A program made the translations under genes and the position numbers. 64,000 nt of DNA. It comes from Hungatella sp. UBA5385 (lineage in GTDB: Bacteria > Bacillota > Clostridia > Lachnospirales > Lachnospiraceae). The stretch lies in the NCBI GenBank assembly GCA_002409995.1, contig DHOR01000026.1, positions 69,932 to 133,931 on the forward strand. Reading direction: 5' to 3'. Shown here one piece after another: positions 17,395-25,920 of this stretch; position 1 is the first letter of the stretch, and the number at the start of each line of letters is the position of its first letter. The notes under the pieces are model-generated. The model made no database searches and had not been told where the DNA came from. It worked only from the letters and a program-made list of their open reading frames with translations.

Positions 17395-18239
17395 GAAGAA
17401 GCCTTCCTTTCAAGCTTAAGCAAAAACTGGGAAAATACTGTCATTACAGTCACCAGCACCGCTGTGGCAGTTGTTAATTTGGGATAATTCAGGGAAGCAA
17501 ACATATTGTTCATAAAGTGCTGCAACGTATAGATACTGTCATGAGGATAACCGCCTGTTATCATATAAATCTCTTTAAACACCTTAAAAGAGTTAATCAG
17601 CGACATAATCAGCACCAGAATGGAGGCAGGCTGCAGAAGGGGCAGTATAATTCCCCTAAAAATATCTCCGGCCCCGGCTCCATCAATCCATGCTGCTTCA
17701 TAATAATCATGGGGAATCCGGTTTAATCCATCTATATATAAAACCATACTATATCCGAGGTTCTTCCACGTAAAAATCAGAACCATAATCCAGAATGCAG
17801 TTCCCGAATCAAGCCATCTCACCTTTCCTATTCCCAGCATATTCAGCCAGCCGTTTAACACTCCCTGATCAGCGAATAAGCTGCTCCAGAAAAATGCCAT
17901 AGAGCCGGAAGGAATTACCAAAGGTATTAAAAATACAAGTGTAAATAAGTCCTTTCTTTTCTTAATCCCTTTTGCCATTAAGGAAAGCCCCAGTGCTGCC
18001 CCCATATTAAGAGGAACTGATACAGCGATAAACTTACATGTATTGAACAGCCCCTTCAGATAGGCTTTGTTATGAAAAAGGTCAACAAAGTTTTTCATTC
18101 CCTGAAAGGTACCATTTACCGCCTTGTCTGTAAATGCATACCCCAGGGAGATAAAGAAAGGCAGAATATAAAAAACAGTAAATCCCAATAATCCAGGAAG
18201 CAAAAACAGCACTGCCGAATGTTTTTTTATTTTATTCAT
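17391..18239 (-). CDS. Carbohydrate-type ABC permease, MalF/UgpA family
   Basis: A 282-residue six-helix permease starting MNKIKKHSAVLFLLPG. The EAA motif is YYEAAWIDGAGAGDIFRGIILP. The start at 18239 overlaps the end of the solute-binding protein gene by eight bases; starting further upstream would add 34 residues encoded inside that gene. It forms a heterodimer with the MalG-type partner encoded next. Family members import oligosaccharides or polyol phosphates. No ATPase is encoded in the operon. Confidence 0.92.
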   Translation of the reverse strand: MNKIKKHSAVLFLLPGLLGFTVFYILPFFISLGYAFTDKAVNGTFQGMKNFVDLFHNKAYLKGLFNTCKFIAVSVPLNMGAALGLSLMAKGIKKRKDLFTLVFLIPLVIPSGSMAFFWSSLFADQGVLNGWLNMLGIGKVRWLDSGTAFWIMVLIFTWKNLGYSMVLYIDGLNRIPHDYYEAAWIDGAGAGDIFRGIILPLLQPASILVLIMSLINSFKVFKEIYMITGGYPHDSIYTLQHFMNNMFASLNYPKLTTATAVLVTVMTVFSQFLLKLERKASS

Positions 18240-19695
18240 TGAGATAAAGCTCCACTTTATTCTGTAAAACCTGTGCCACCTGATCAGCGGTCTTACTTCC
18301 GTCAAAGAAATACCCCGCTTCTTTAATAACCATATCCTCAATTGTTGTATCTCTTACTGTGTAACCGTTAATCTGGTCAGACATTACTTCTACTGCATCT
18401 GTGTAAGCATTCAAAGCCTGTCTCTGCGCTTCATCAAGCTCTCCGCTTTCTGTCAGAAGCATTCCATATAGACTTTCCGCTTTTGCCATACGTGCCTTAT
18501 TATGAACAGGAAGAGATAAAAGGGACATACTTGGAGAAGACTGAATCTCATAACTCAGAAGGAATTTTAAAAACGCCCATGCAGTTTCCTTGTTCTTACT
18601 GTTTGAATTAATTCCATATGCCTGTTCATAGGTAAATGGCACCCTATTTCCTTCATCAGACCACATTCCACCAATCTCATCATCAGTTTCAATACCATTG
18701 TCCACCATGGAGGTAGAAACCATCAGCGCCAGATCAGGGTCCGGATAAGTCTCCTTCACCAGTGAGAAATTATTTTTAGTTTTAAATAAATACCGGTCTG
18801 TAGGATTTTCAGCAGATTCTCTATATTCTCCTGTATCCGTTGTATTTCTCAAGCCTTTTGCAATATAACCCTGATCAGCCATATCACTTATAGTTTTTAG
18901 AAGCTCTTCAAATATTCCATCTTTAAAGTTAGCTGTCTGATTCTCAAAGTCTACAAACTCTTTATATTTCTCTCTGAACATTCGGGAGAATAAATCTCCA
19001 TTTCCATCAGAAATATAAGCAGGTGCAGATAAAATACGATTCTCTCCATTAAAAGCTGTTTTCCCAAGCTCTATCAGCTGATTAGAGGTGAAAGCATGGT
19101 TTACACCCAATTCTGAAGTGGTCTGATCTGCCATTAAAGTGCTGTCATAGGCATAGTAATTAAAGCTATAGTCCAATGGAAGAAACCAGATTCCATTCTG
19201 AAATTCCAGCCCATTTATTATATTTCCCCTGTAATCTGACTTTTGAAAGGAAGAATCCCCATCCATATACTCTTTTAAATTTTCCAACTGTCCTGACTGC
19301 ACATACTTGTCAATGGGAAGCACATCCATTGCCAGTAAGTCCGCCCCCTCACCGCTCATTAAGGAAGTGCTTATTTTACTGATATAATCGGCTCTTCCCT
19401 GAGGATCATCCTCTCCAAGAATTACAGTTCTCTGTTCCCCCTCCTGCTCCGATGATTTTATCTCCGGCATTTGGGAAAATGTATCGATGTGAACATTTGT
19501 GCCCGGATATGTTTCTTCGAATTTCCTTGCTGCTTCCTCTAAAAATGCCTGACTTGCGGCAGTATCATAGCAGGAAATTGTGATTTCGCCTGTAACTCCT
19601 GATGCGGCCGATGTCACATTTTCCGACTGACCGGTACAGGCTGTACTTAGTGCTGCTATAGAAAGCAAAAGGGCAGTTAATTTTATTTTTCTCAT
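18232..19695 (-). CDS. Extracellular solute-binding lipoprotein (family 1)
   Basis: A 487-residue lipoprotein. The start at 19695 (MRKIKLTALLLS) follows AAGGAGG at an ideal distance; the lipobox is LSTAC, giving Cys20 as the lipidated residue. The mature part begins with ITISCYDTAASQAFLEEAARKFEETYPG, shortened here to its hallmark FEETYPG segment typical of CUT1 binding proteins. The C-terminal lobe has EQAYGINSNSKNKETAWAFLKF. It captures a sugar or peptide-like ligand outside the cell and delivers it to the two coupled permeases. It is the first gene of the operon, with four 11-bp repeats in its promoter region. Confidence 0.9.
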   Translation of the reverse strand: MRKIKLTALLLSIAALSTACTGQSENVTSAASGVTGEITISCYDTAASQAFLEEAARKFEETYPGTNVHIDTFSQMPEIKSSEQEGEQRTVILGEDDPQGRADYISKISTSLMSGEGADLLAMDVLPIDKYVQSGQLENLKEYMDGDSSFQKSDYRGNIINGLEFQNGIWFLPLDYSFNYYAYDSTLMADQTTSELGVNHAFTSNQLIELGKTAFNGENRILSAPAYISDGNGDLFSRMFREKYKEFVDFENQTANFKDGIFEELLKTISDMADQGYIAKGLRNTTDTGEYRESAENPTDRYLFKTKNNFSLVKETYPDPDLALMVSTSMVDNGIETDDEIGGMWSDEGNRVPFTYEQAYGINSNSKNKETAWAFLKFLLSYEIQSSPSMSLLSLPVHNKARMAKAESLYGMLLTESGELDEAQRQALNAYTDAVEVMSDQINGYTVRDTTIEDMVIKEAGYFFDGSKTADQVAQVLQNKVELYLNE

Positions 19696-19742
19696 GAATA
19701 AATCCTCCTTGTTTTTGATTACTCCCATTCTAACTATTCTAT

Positions 19743-19781
19743 ATGAAGTTCAGATAAAGTCGTTATGTAGATAATATGAAG
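19743..19781 (-). promoter_or_regulatory. Four tandem 11-bp operator repeats upstream of the importer operon
   Basis: ATGAAG, ATAAAG, ATGTAG and ATGAAG begin at 19743, 19754, 19765 and 19776, an exact 11-bp period. Tandem repeats at about one helical turn are the binding pattern of OmpR/PhoB-type regulators. A TAGAAT -10-like hexamer lies just downstream toward the lipoprotein gene. The same 10-mer, TAATATGAAG, recurs upstream of the response-regulator gene. Confidence 0.75.
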
Positions 19782-19809
19782 AACTTCTTTATAACCTTAC
19801 AGAGAAAAA

Positions 19810-19851
19810 AATGGAGGAAAGATGGCTTATAAAAACCATCTTTCCTCCATT
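19810..19851 (-). terminator. Terminator of the two-component operon
   Basis: AATGGAGGAAAGATGG and its exact complement form a 16-bp stem with a 10-base loop. Reading leftward it is followed by TTTTTT. It ends the regulator-kinase transcript and insulates the importer operon. Confidence 0.92.
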
Positions 19852-19867
19852 ACATTGAATGATATAA

Positions 19868-21367
19868 CTAAATCAAATCCTGCCTATCCAGATTAAGCAC
19901 AATCTTAAACCCAGTCTCAGTATTACAAACCTCATAAGGAATAGAAAGTCTCTCCAGATTCCGTTTCACAATGTAAAGCCCAAGCCCTGTACCGCTTACA
20001 GACTTATCCCTGCTGTCACTTCTTGTATAAAACGGCTCAAACAGCTTAGGCAGCTCCTCCTCAGGTATTGGAAAACACTGATTTTCAATCTCCAGACACC
20101 CATTTGAGAGTTTAATATGAATCACTCCATGTTCCGGCGTATATCGAACTGCATTACCGATTAAATTGGTGATTGCCCTGTATAAAGCTGCTGGCTCAGT
20201 CTCAATGACCAGTGAATTTATCTCTGTATAAATCTGAAGTTCCTTTTCCTTAATTAGAATCTCATATTCTGTCAGAATCTGGCTGATCAGCTTGTCCACC
20301 TCAGTCTCTATGACTTTGCCTGCCAGATTATTATCATCAGTTTTTGATGCCGCCAGAATCTCCTTAACCAGAAAAGACAGCTTCTCCACCTGCTCCTTGC
20401 ATTTTAATAAATACTTCTCTTTATCCTTATATACTCCAATATTATCTATCATACCCTCTAACATGCCGTTAAGAGCTGCTATAGGAGTTTTTAACTCATG
20501 GCTGGCGCTCTGCATCATCTCTGTTTTGGATTGCTCCAGGCGGTTTACTTTCTCCATCTCTGATTTTAAGCTCCCAATTGTTTCACTAAGGCTCTGATAA
20601 AGAGCATCCATATTTTCAGAAAGGAGTCCCAGCTCATCATTGGTTCTGATTCCTGACCTGACATCAGGCTCCATATTCTTCATTCTCACAGCAGTGGCGG
20701 AAAGCTCCAGTATAGGTTTTGTAAGCTGCCTTGCATACAACCAGGCAAGACAGAGTCCCATAACACTTCCCACAGCAAGGACATAAGGCATTAAGGATAA
20801 TATCACTCCTTTCGCCTCTTCAATAGGCTGTAAGGTTCCTTTGATCTGTATATTACCAACGAATTCTGAACCTATGTCAGCTTCAAAAAACATCTCTTCT
20901 CCTGCCTCATACAGCAGATAAGCACTTACATCATTTTCCCGGACAATGACCTTTTCCCCCTGATTATCCAACTGATACATTTCTTCAATCAAGGAATCCA
21001 AGTCACTGTCTTCTATCACTTCTCCATTAACAGTCAACCGTCCGTTTTCATAATCAGCATTCTTCATTGACACAAATGGAGTTGACAGAGGGAGTATGGG
21101 GTTTCCATTTGGACCAATGGTCACTACCATTACATTATACTCATCTATAAAGTCTGCAATAAGCTCCCCGCTCTTCTTCTGATCTCCGCTTTTTATAAGA
21201 TTCTGTTTCAGTTGATGGATTCCTGACTTTAAAGACTCCTCCTTTTTATGTAAGTAATATGAAGGCATAGAAAAATATAATATGGTAAAAGATATCACGG
21301 TCACCAAAACAATGAGAAGTGCTGCAAATAAAAATGTCCGACGTGTTATTCCCGCTTTTTTCTGCAT
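19868..21367 (-). CDS. Membrane sensor histidine kinase with HAMP domain
   Basis: A 499-residue kinase. Membrane helices at about 10-32 and 190-210 flank an extracellular sensor domain of about 155 residues. A HAMP segment follows, then the H-box ASHELKTPIAALNGM (His near residue 289), the N-box region ITNLIGNAVRYTPEHG, and G-boxes SVSGTGLGLYIVKRNLE. It autophosphorylates in response to an outside signal and passes phosphate to the regulator encoded four bases upstream. The extracellular domain family was not recognised. Location and shared operators link it to the importer/HlyD/FtsX operon. Confidence 0.95.
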   Translation of the reverse strand: MQKKAGITRRTFLFAALLIVLVTVISFTILYFSMPSYYLHKKEESLKSGIHQLKQNLIKSGDQKKSGELIADFIDEYNVMVVTIGPNGNPILPLSTPFVSMKNADYENGRLTVNGEVIEDSDLDSLIEEMYQLDNQGEKVIVRENDVSAYLLYEAGEEMFFEADIGSEFVGNIQIKGTLQPIEEAKGVILSLMPYVLAVGSVMGLCLAWLYARQLTKPILELSATAVRMKNMEPDVRSGIRTNDELGLLSENMDALYQSLSETIGSLKSEMEKVNRLEQSKTEMMQSASHELKTPIAALNGMLEGMIDNIGVYKDKEKYLLKCKEQVEKLSFLVKEILAASKTDDNNLAGKVIETEVDKLISQILTEYEILIKEKELQIYTEINSLVIETEPAALYRAITNLIGNAVRYTPEHGVIHIKLSNGCLEIENQCFPIPEEELPKLFEPFYTRSDSRDKSVSGTGLGLYIVKRNLERLSIPYEVCNTETGFKIVLNLDRQDLI

Positions 21368-21371
21368 TGTC

Positions 21372-22043
21372 TCAGACTCCCTCCAGCTTATAGCCTACTC
21401 CCTTTACTGTTACGATTGCATCACTTTTTAGTTTTTTACGCAAATTCTTAATATGAACATCTACAATCCGTTCATCTCCAAAATAATCATATCCCCATGC
21501 ATAATTTAACATCTGCTGCCTGTTCAATACTTTTCCTGCATGAGTCATCAGCGTATTTAAAAGTTCAAATTCCCGATAGGTGAGAGGTATCTTTTCCTGC
21601 TGATCATATACCTCGTAGCTCTCACAATCCATAACAATATTACCGCATCTAAGCTTTTTATCAGCTTTTCCCCGGAAACGGATAAGTTTTTCCACTCGCT
21701 TCACCAGGACCTTAGGCGAAAATGGCTTTACTACGTAATCATCTGCAAGCTGGTCAAAGCTAAGTAACTGTGTTGCCTCATCCTCCAATGCTGTCAGCAT
21801 TAAAACCGGTTTTTCTTCATGAATTTCTGACAAACGAATCAGTTTTAAAAGCTCCAGACCATTTATCTCAGGCAGCATGATATCCAGTATAAATAAATCT
21901 ATGGAAGGGTTCTGAAGCAGAATATCCTTTGCTTCACTCCCACTGGTACAGGAAATCACAATATATCCTGCATCCTTCATATATTCTGTCACCACTTCAT
22001 TAATATCCTTATCATCTTCCACTACCAAAATTGTATTGGACAT
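21372..22043 (-). CDS. OmpR/PhoB-type response regulator
   Basis: A 223-residue regulator. The receiver domain starts TILVVEDDKDINEVV, has the phospho-acceptor Asp in FILDIMLPEING (about residue 52) and Lys in VKPFSP. A winged-helix DNA-binding domain (about 130-223) ends in RIVDVHIKNLRKKLKS and VTVKGVGYKLEGV. The start at 22043 is backed by AAAGGAAGTG. Two 11-bp-spaced repeats upstream, matching those before the importer operon, suggest autoregulation. Confidence 0.95.
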   Translation of the reverse strand: MSNTILVVEDDKDINEVVTEYMKDAGYIVISCTSGSEAKDILLQNPSIDLFILDIMLPEINGLELLKLIRLSEIHEEKPVLMLTALEDEATQLLSFDQLADDYVVKPFSPKVLVKRVEKLIRFRGKADKKLRCGNIVMDCESYEVYDQQEKIPLTYREFELLNTLMTHAGKVLNRQQMLNYAWGYDYFGDERIVDVHIKNLRKKLKSDAIVTVKGVGYKLEGV

Positions 22044-22117
22044 AACATTCACTTCCTTTTGCGTTACTGCACCATTTTTTAACAGTTTTATCATACCTTA
22101 ACAGAGGTTCTATGTCC

Positions 22118-22134
22118 ATGAAGTTAATATGAAG
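22118..22134 (-). promoter_or_regulatory. Paired 11-bp operator repeats upstream of the response regulator
   Basis: ATGAAG begins at 22118 and 22129, 11 bp apart. The second lies in TAATATGAAG, identical to the copy at 19772-19781. They lie about 75-90 bases upstream of the regulator start, a fitting place for positive autoregulation. Confidence 0.65.
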
Positions 22135-22157
22135 ATTATTACCAATATTTTACAAAA

Positions 22158-22207
22158 GCTGCTGCACCTCAATCCTCTCAGATCAAAGTGCAGCAGCCCC
22201 ATTAATT
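22158..22207 (-). terminator. Terminator of the molybdenum hydroxylase operon
   Basis: GCTGCTGCAC pairs with GTGCAGCAGC, a 10-bp stem with a 30-base loop. Reading leftward it ends in CTTTTGTAAAAT. It lies seven bases beyond the stop of the large subunit. Confidence 0.75.
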
Positions 22208-22213
22208 TATAAC

Positions 22214-24502
22214 CTATTTATTTTTCATTCCCTGATATATCTTTTCCGCTGTAATCGGAAGCGTTCTCACATACACTCCAGAAGCATTAGCTACTGCATT
22301 TGCAATTGCTGGAGACGGAGTATTAATAACAATCTCTCCAATGGATTTTGCACCAAATGGACCTGTTGGCTCATAGCTGCTTTCAAATTCCACTCTGATA
22401 TCGCCCACATCCATTCTGGTAGGCAGCTTATACTGCATAAAGGAATTCTCCCTTAACTGCCCCTTCTCTGTATAAGAAATCTCCTCATATAGAGCCATGC
22501 CGATTCCCTGGGCAATTCCACCCTCTGTCTGAACTCTTGCAAGGTTTGGATTCACAGTTGTTCCACAGTCAACCACTGCAACATAATCCACCATTTCAAC
22601 AGTGCCGGTTTCCTTATCCAGTTCAATCTCTGCCATACCAACCATAAATGGAGGCGGAGAAACGTTAGAAGTATGAGTTGCACCTGCAGAAATAGTATCG
22701 TCATTACAGCACATAATCTGATTGCCGATATCCTTTAAGGAAATCTCCAAATCACCTTCCGGCTGGAATACACGTTTTCCGTCAAATTCCAGAGTTTCTT
22801 TATCACAATTAAGATATTCAGAAGCTTTCTTTACAATCTTGCCTCTTATTTCCTCACATGCCTTAACAACAGCCATACCGGTGAGATACATGGTACTTGA
22901 TGCATAGGAGCCGGAATCATAAGGGGATACGTCTGTATCTGTTCCATGAACTACGATCTCATCCAGATCACACTCCAGGCAGTCAGCCGCAACCTGGGAA
23001 AGTGTGGTATCACAGCCTGTACCCATATCAGAGGCTCCGATTAACAAGGTGTAGAAGCCGTCATCATTTAAACGGATTTCCACAGATGCCACGTCCACAT
23101 TGGAGATGGCAGAGCCCTGCATAGCCATGGCAACACCTACACTGCGCACCTTACCATTGCCCATATCCACATATGGGAATTTCTTATCCCAATCTATCAT
23201 TTCCTTTGCACGTGCCATACAGCGGTCCAGTGCACAGCTGTTTAAAGTCTCACCATAGTAAGCAGGCATGACATCGCCTTCCTGTACCATGTTCTTCTCT
23301 CTGAGAACTACAGGGTCCATATGAAGCTTAGCTGCCAGTTCATTGACTGCAGACTCCACTGCAAATAGTCCCTGAGTAGCACCGTAGCCTCTGTAAGCTC
23401 CTGCAGACATATGGTTTGTATATACAACATCATAAGCGAAACGAAATGCTTTTGCTCTTCCATATAAAGGAATGGATTTGTGACCTGACAATCCTACTGT
23501 TGTAGGTCCGTGTTCGCCAAATGCTCCTGTATTGGACAGAGTATATACATCAATTGCCTGAATCAAACCATTTTTATCAGCCCCGATTCTTACCTTGATC
23601 TCCATCTCATGACGAGGGGAGGAAGCGATCTGGGACTCATAACGGGTATAGATCATCTTAGCCGGTTTTCCTGTTTTCATGGTAACAATGGCTGCATATA
23701 CCTCTGCCACCACTGTCTGCTTTGCTCCAAAACCTCCGCCAATACGGGGCTTAATCACACGAACCTGAGACTTTGGAATATCCAGCGCATGAGCAAGAAT
23801 ACGTCTTGTGTGAAATGGAATCTGAGTGGAAGCAACCACATTCAAACGTCCATAGGAATCCAGATAGGTAAAAGCCTGAAATGTCTCCATCATCGCCTGT
23901 TGATTGGCCTTTGTATGGTAAACCTCTTCCACAACATAATCGCAGCCACTAATGATCTCATCTACATCGCCATCTTCATCAATCCCTGAAGCACAGAGAT
24001 TTCTCTTATTATCTGCTCCTACAGGACAAAGGCTTTTCCAGTTATCTTCCGGATGAACCAAAATATCACCGTCTTTTGCCTTATGGAAATCCAAAACAGG
24101 CTCCAACACCTCATATTCCACTTTGATAAAACGCATGGCGTGCTCTACTGCACGCTCTGATTCTCCGGCGATAATAGCCACTGCATCTCCTACAAACCGA
24201 AGTCTCTGATCCAGAATCAATCTGTCATAGGGGCTTGGCTCAGGATAGGTTTGACCTGCCATTGTAAAACGTTTATTTGGCACATCTTTATAAGTGAGAA
24301 CACAGACAATTCCCTCTGCTGCCTCAGCTCTTGTTGTATCAATATTTTTAATCAATGCATGGGCATGAGGGCTTCTTAAAATCTTAACAATCAGGCTGTC
24401 CTTTGGTGCCAGATCATCTGTATATACAGGTTTTCCGGTAACAAGGGCCTTAGCATCTTTTTTTATCACAGGAGTATTGACTGTACGCATTTTATGTTCC
24501 AT
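22214..24502 (-). CDS. Molybdenum hydroxylase large subunit (xanthine dehydrogenase family)
   Basis: A 762-residue molybdopterin-binding subunit. It has the N-terminal a/b hammerhead (KALVTGKPVYTDDLAPKD), the cofactor-contact motifs GGGFGAKQ and GAYRGYGATQG, and the catalytic base Glu723 in GAKSIGE. Relatives hydroxylate purines or aromatic heterocycles, or oxidise aldehydes or nicotinate-like compounds, using water as oxygen source. AGGAGGAG supports the start. The gene follows the Fe-S subunit by one base. No xdhC-type sulfurase/insertion gene is next to it, so maturation factors must lie elsewhere. The substrate cannot be fixed from sequence. Confidence 0.92.
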   Translation of the reverse strand: MEHKMRTVNTPVIKKDAKALVTGKPVYTDDLAPKDSLIVKILRSPHAHALIKNIDTTRAEAAEGIVCVLTYKDVPNKRFTMAGQTYPEPSPYDRLILDQRLRFVGDAVAIIAGESERAVEHAMRFIKVEYEVLEPVLDFHKAKDGDILVHPEDNWKSLCPVGADNKRNLCASGIDEDGDVDEIISGCDYVVEEVYHTKANQQAMMETFQAFTYLDSYGRLNVVASTQIPFHTRRILAHALDIPKSQVRVIKPRIGGGFGAKQTVVAEVYAAIVTMKTGKPAKMIYTRYESQIASSPRHEMEIKVRIGADKNGLIQAIDVYTLSNTGAFGEHGPTTVGLSGHKSIPLYGRAKAFRFAYDVVYTNHMSAGAYRGYGATQGLFAVESAVNELAAKLHMDPVVLREKNMVQEGDVMPAYYGETLNSCALDRCMARAKEMIDWDKKFPYVDMGNGKVRSVGVAMAMQGSAISNVDVASVEIRLNDDGFYTLLIGASDMGTGCDTTLSQVAADCLECDLDEIVVHGTDTDVSPYDSGSYASSTMYLTGMAVVKACEEIRGKIVKKASEYLNCDKETLEFDGKRVFQPEGDLEISLKDIGNQIMCCNDDTISAGATHTSNVSPPPFMVGMAEIELDKETGTVEMVDYVAVVDCGTTVNPNLARVQTEGGIAQGIGMALYEEISYTEKGQLRENSFMQYKLPTRMDVGDIRVEFESSYEPTGPFGAKSIGEIVINTPSPAIANAVANASGVYVRTLPITAEKIYQGMKNK

Positions 24503-24503
24503 C

Positions 24504-24959
24504 TTATACTCCTCCTCTGTTTAAATATTTATTAATTGCACGGAGCTGGCTCACATAACCGCTGCATCTGCAGAGATTGCCTGATAAATACTCTTTGATC
24601 GATTCCTCATCAGGAGACTCCAGTTCCTGTTCCATAGCAAGTACATTCATAATCAGTCCAGGACTGCAGAATCCGCACTGCTCTGCGCCTTCACCGGCAA
24701 GATACATTCCGAATTCCTCTGCCTCTTTCTGAACTCCTTCCAGAGTTACCACTTCACAGTTGTCCACTCTTGCTGCCAGGAAAGAACAGGACAGTCTTGA
24801 TTTTCCATTGACAAGAACTGTACAAAGCCCGCAGTTTTCTGTTTCACAGCCACATTTTACACTGTAACAGCCCTTATCTCTCAGAACGGAAAATAAGGTG
24901 GCATCATCAGCAATATCTGATTTGATTCGTTTGCCATTAAGAATAAAACCTATTTCCAT
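24504..24959 (-). CDS. Molybdenum hydroxylase [2Fe-2S] subunit
   Basis: A 151-residue ferredoxin-like subunit starting MEIGFILNGKRIKSD. The plant-type cluster ligands are in KCGCETENCGLCTVLVNGK and the following SCSF; the C-terminal helical domain cluster is EQCGFCSPGLIM and NLCRCSGY. It passes electrons from the Mo site to FAD. The start at 24959 follows GGAGGG and sits one base after the stop of the FAD gene. Subunit order FAD, Fe-S, Mo is that of the CO dehydrogenase/xanthine dehydrogenase family. Confidence 0.95.
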   Translation of the reverse strand: MEIGFILNGKRIKSDIADDATLFSVLRDKGCYSVKCGCETENCGLCTVLVNGKSRLSCSFLAARVDNCEVVTLEGVQKEAEEFGMYLAGEGAEQCGFCSPGLIMNVLAMEQELESPDEESIKEYLSGNLCRCSGYVSQLRAINKYLNRGGV

Positions 24960-24960
24960 C

Positions 24961-25734
24961 TTATTTTCCCTCCATTTCAAACTGTTCCAGCATACGTCTT
25001 ATGTAAACCTTAGCCAGATGATTTCTATATTCTGCACTGCCTCTCATGTTAGAACCGTAACGGAAGCTGTCTGCTGCTTCTGCTGCTAACTCTTCTGCTG
25101 ATTTTCCGGCTTTTTCCAGATAAACAACCTCTGCCAGATTAGGTCTTGCGCCTACGCTGACAGCAATATTTCCATCCTTTTCAGAGATACAGCAGGCAAT
25201 CTGTGGAAAATCAGTTTTTGCCATACGCTGGGAAGCATAGGAAACCTTTCTTCCGTCTTTTTTTATAATAATCCGAACCAGAATATCCCGGTCGAACTTC
25301 ATTGTACAGAAGTCCTTCAAAGGAACGATTCCACCCTGATACAGCTCTACATAGCTGTCCAGTGGCAGAAGGCAGGTGGTAATATCGGAAAAACCAAATC
25401 TTCCGAATACGCTTCCTCCAACAGTTGCACCATTACGAAACTGGGTACCTACAATAAAACGGGTGCATTCTTTCATTACCCCCTGAAAATAGGTATTCAG
25501 TCCTTTATGAGTTTCAAGTTCTCTAAGGGTACACATAGCCCCTATTCTGAACTCCTCTTCTGTCTCTTCGATGGTGTCCAGCCCCAGACCTGATAAATCA
25601 ATCAGCGTCACTTTTACACGGTTCTGCATTTTCAGCCACATCATACCGCCGCCTATGACACTGCTCTTCTTCTGGTTCAGCGTATACGCCTCTTCCAGGC
25701 TGCTTGCCTTCACATAGTTTTTAAACCTAATCAC
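24961..25734 (-). CDS. Molybdenum hydroxylase FAD subunit, GTG start
   Basis: A 257-residue CoxM-type FAD-binding subunit. The FAD pyrophosphate motifs are SVIGGGMMWLK and TVGGSVFGRFGFSD. The GTG at 25734 is chosen because CAGGAGG lies eight bases upstream and homology to the family begins there (VIRFKNYVKASSLEEA). The ATG 30 bases further up has no ribosome-binding site. It is the first gene of the three-subunit operon and passes electrons to NAD or ferredoxin. Confidence 0.92.
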   Translation of the reverse strand: MIRFKNYVKASSLEEAYTLNQKKSSVIGGGMMWLKMQNRVKVTLIDLSGLGLDTIEETEEEFRIGAMCTLRELETHKGLNTYFQGVMKECTRFIVGTQFRNGATVGGSVFGRFGFSDITTCLLPLDSYVELYQGGIVPLKDFCTMKFDRDILVRIIIKKDGRKVSYASQRMAKTDFPQIACCISEKDGNIAVSVGARPNLAEVVYLEKAGKSAEELAAEAADSFRYGSNMRGSAEYRNHLAKVYIRRMLEQFEMEGK

Positions 25735-25809
25735 TAAAATCGTCCTCCTGATCCGGTAATCCACATCACTTTTATCAGTGAAATCATAAAAATTAATAAG
25801 CTGTACTTA

Positions 25810-25825
25810 TATATGAGCTCATATA
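25810..25825. promoter_or_regulatory. 16-bp perfect palindrome in the hydroxylase leader
   Basis: TATATGAGCTCATATA is perfectly dyad-symmetric. It lies between a TTGTCA-18-TATACT promoter (reading leftward, about 25845-25875) and the first gene, at the place expected for a repressor site. No regulator gene adjoins the operon. Confidence 0.5.
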
Positions 25826-25920
25826 ATTCTGTAACCTGAATGAGTATACCATATTCCCCTTTGTTTTGACAATTCATTCTGTGTTTTTTTACAGGAAATG
25901 ACAGTAAATACAAGGTTTTT

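Noticed and set aside
22214..25734. Selenocysteine codons in the molybdenum hydroxylase
   Set aside because: All three frames are open without in-frame TGA, and the active-site motifs are complete.
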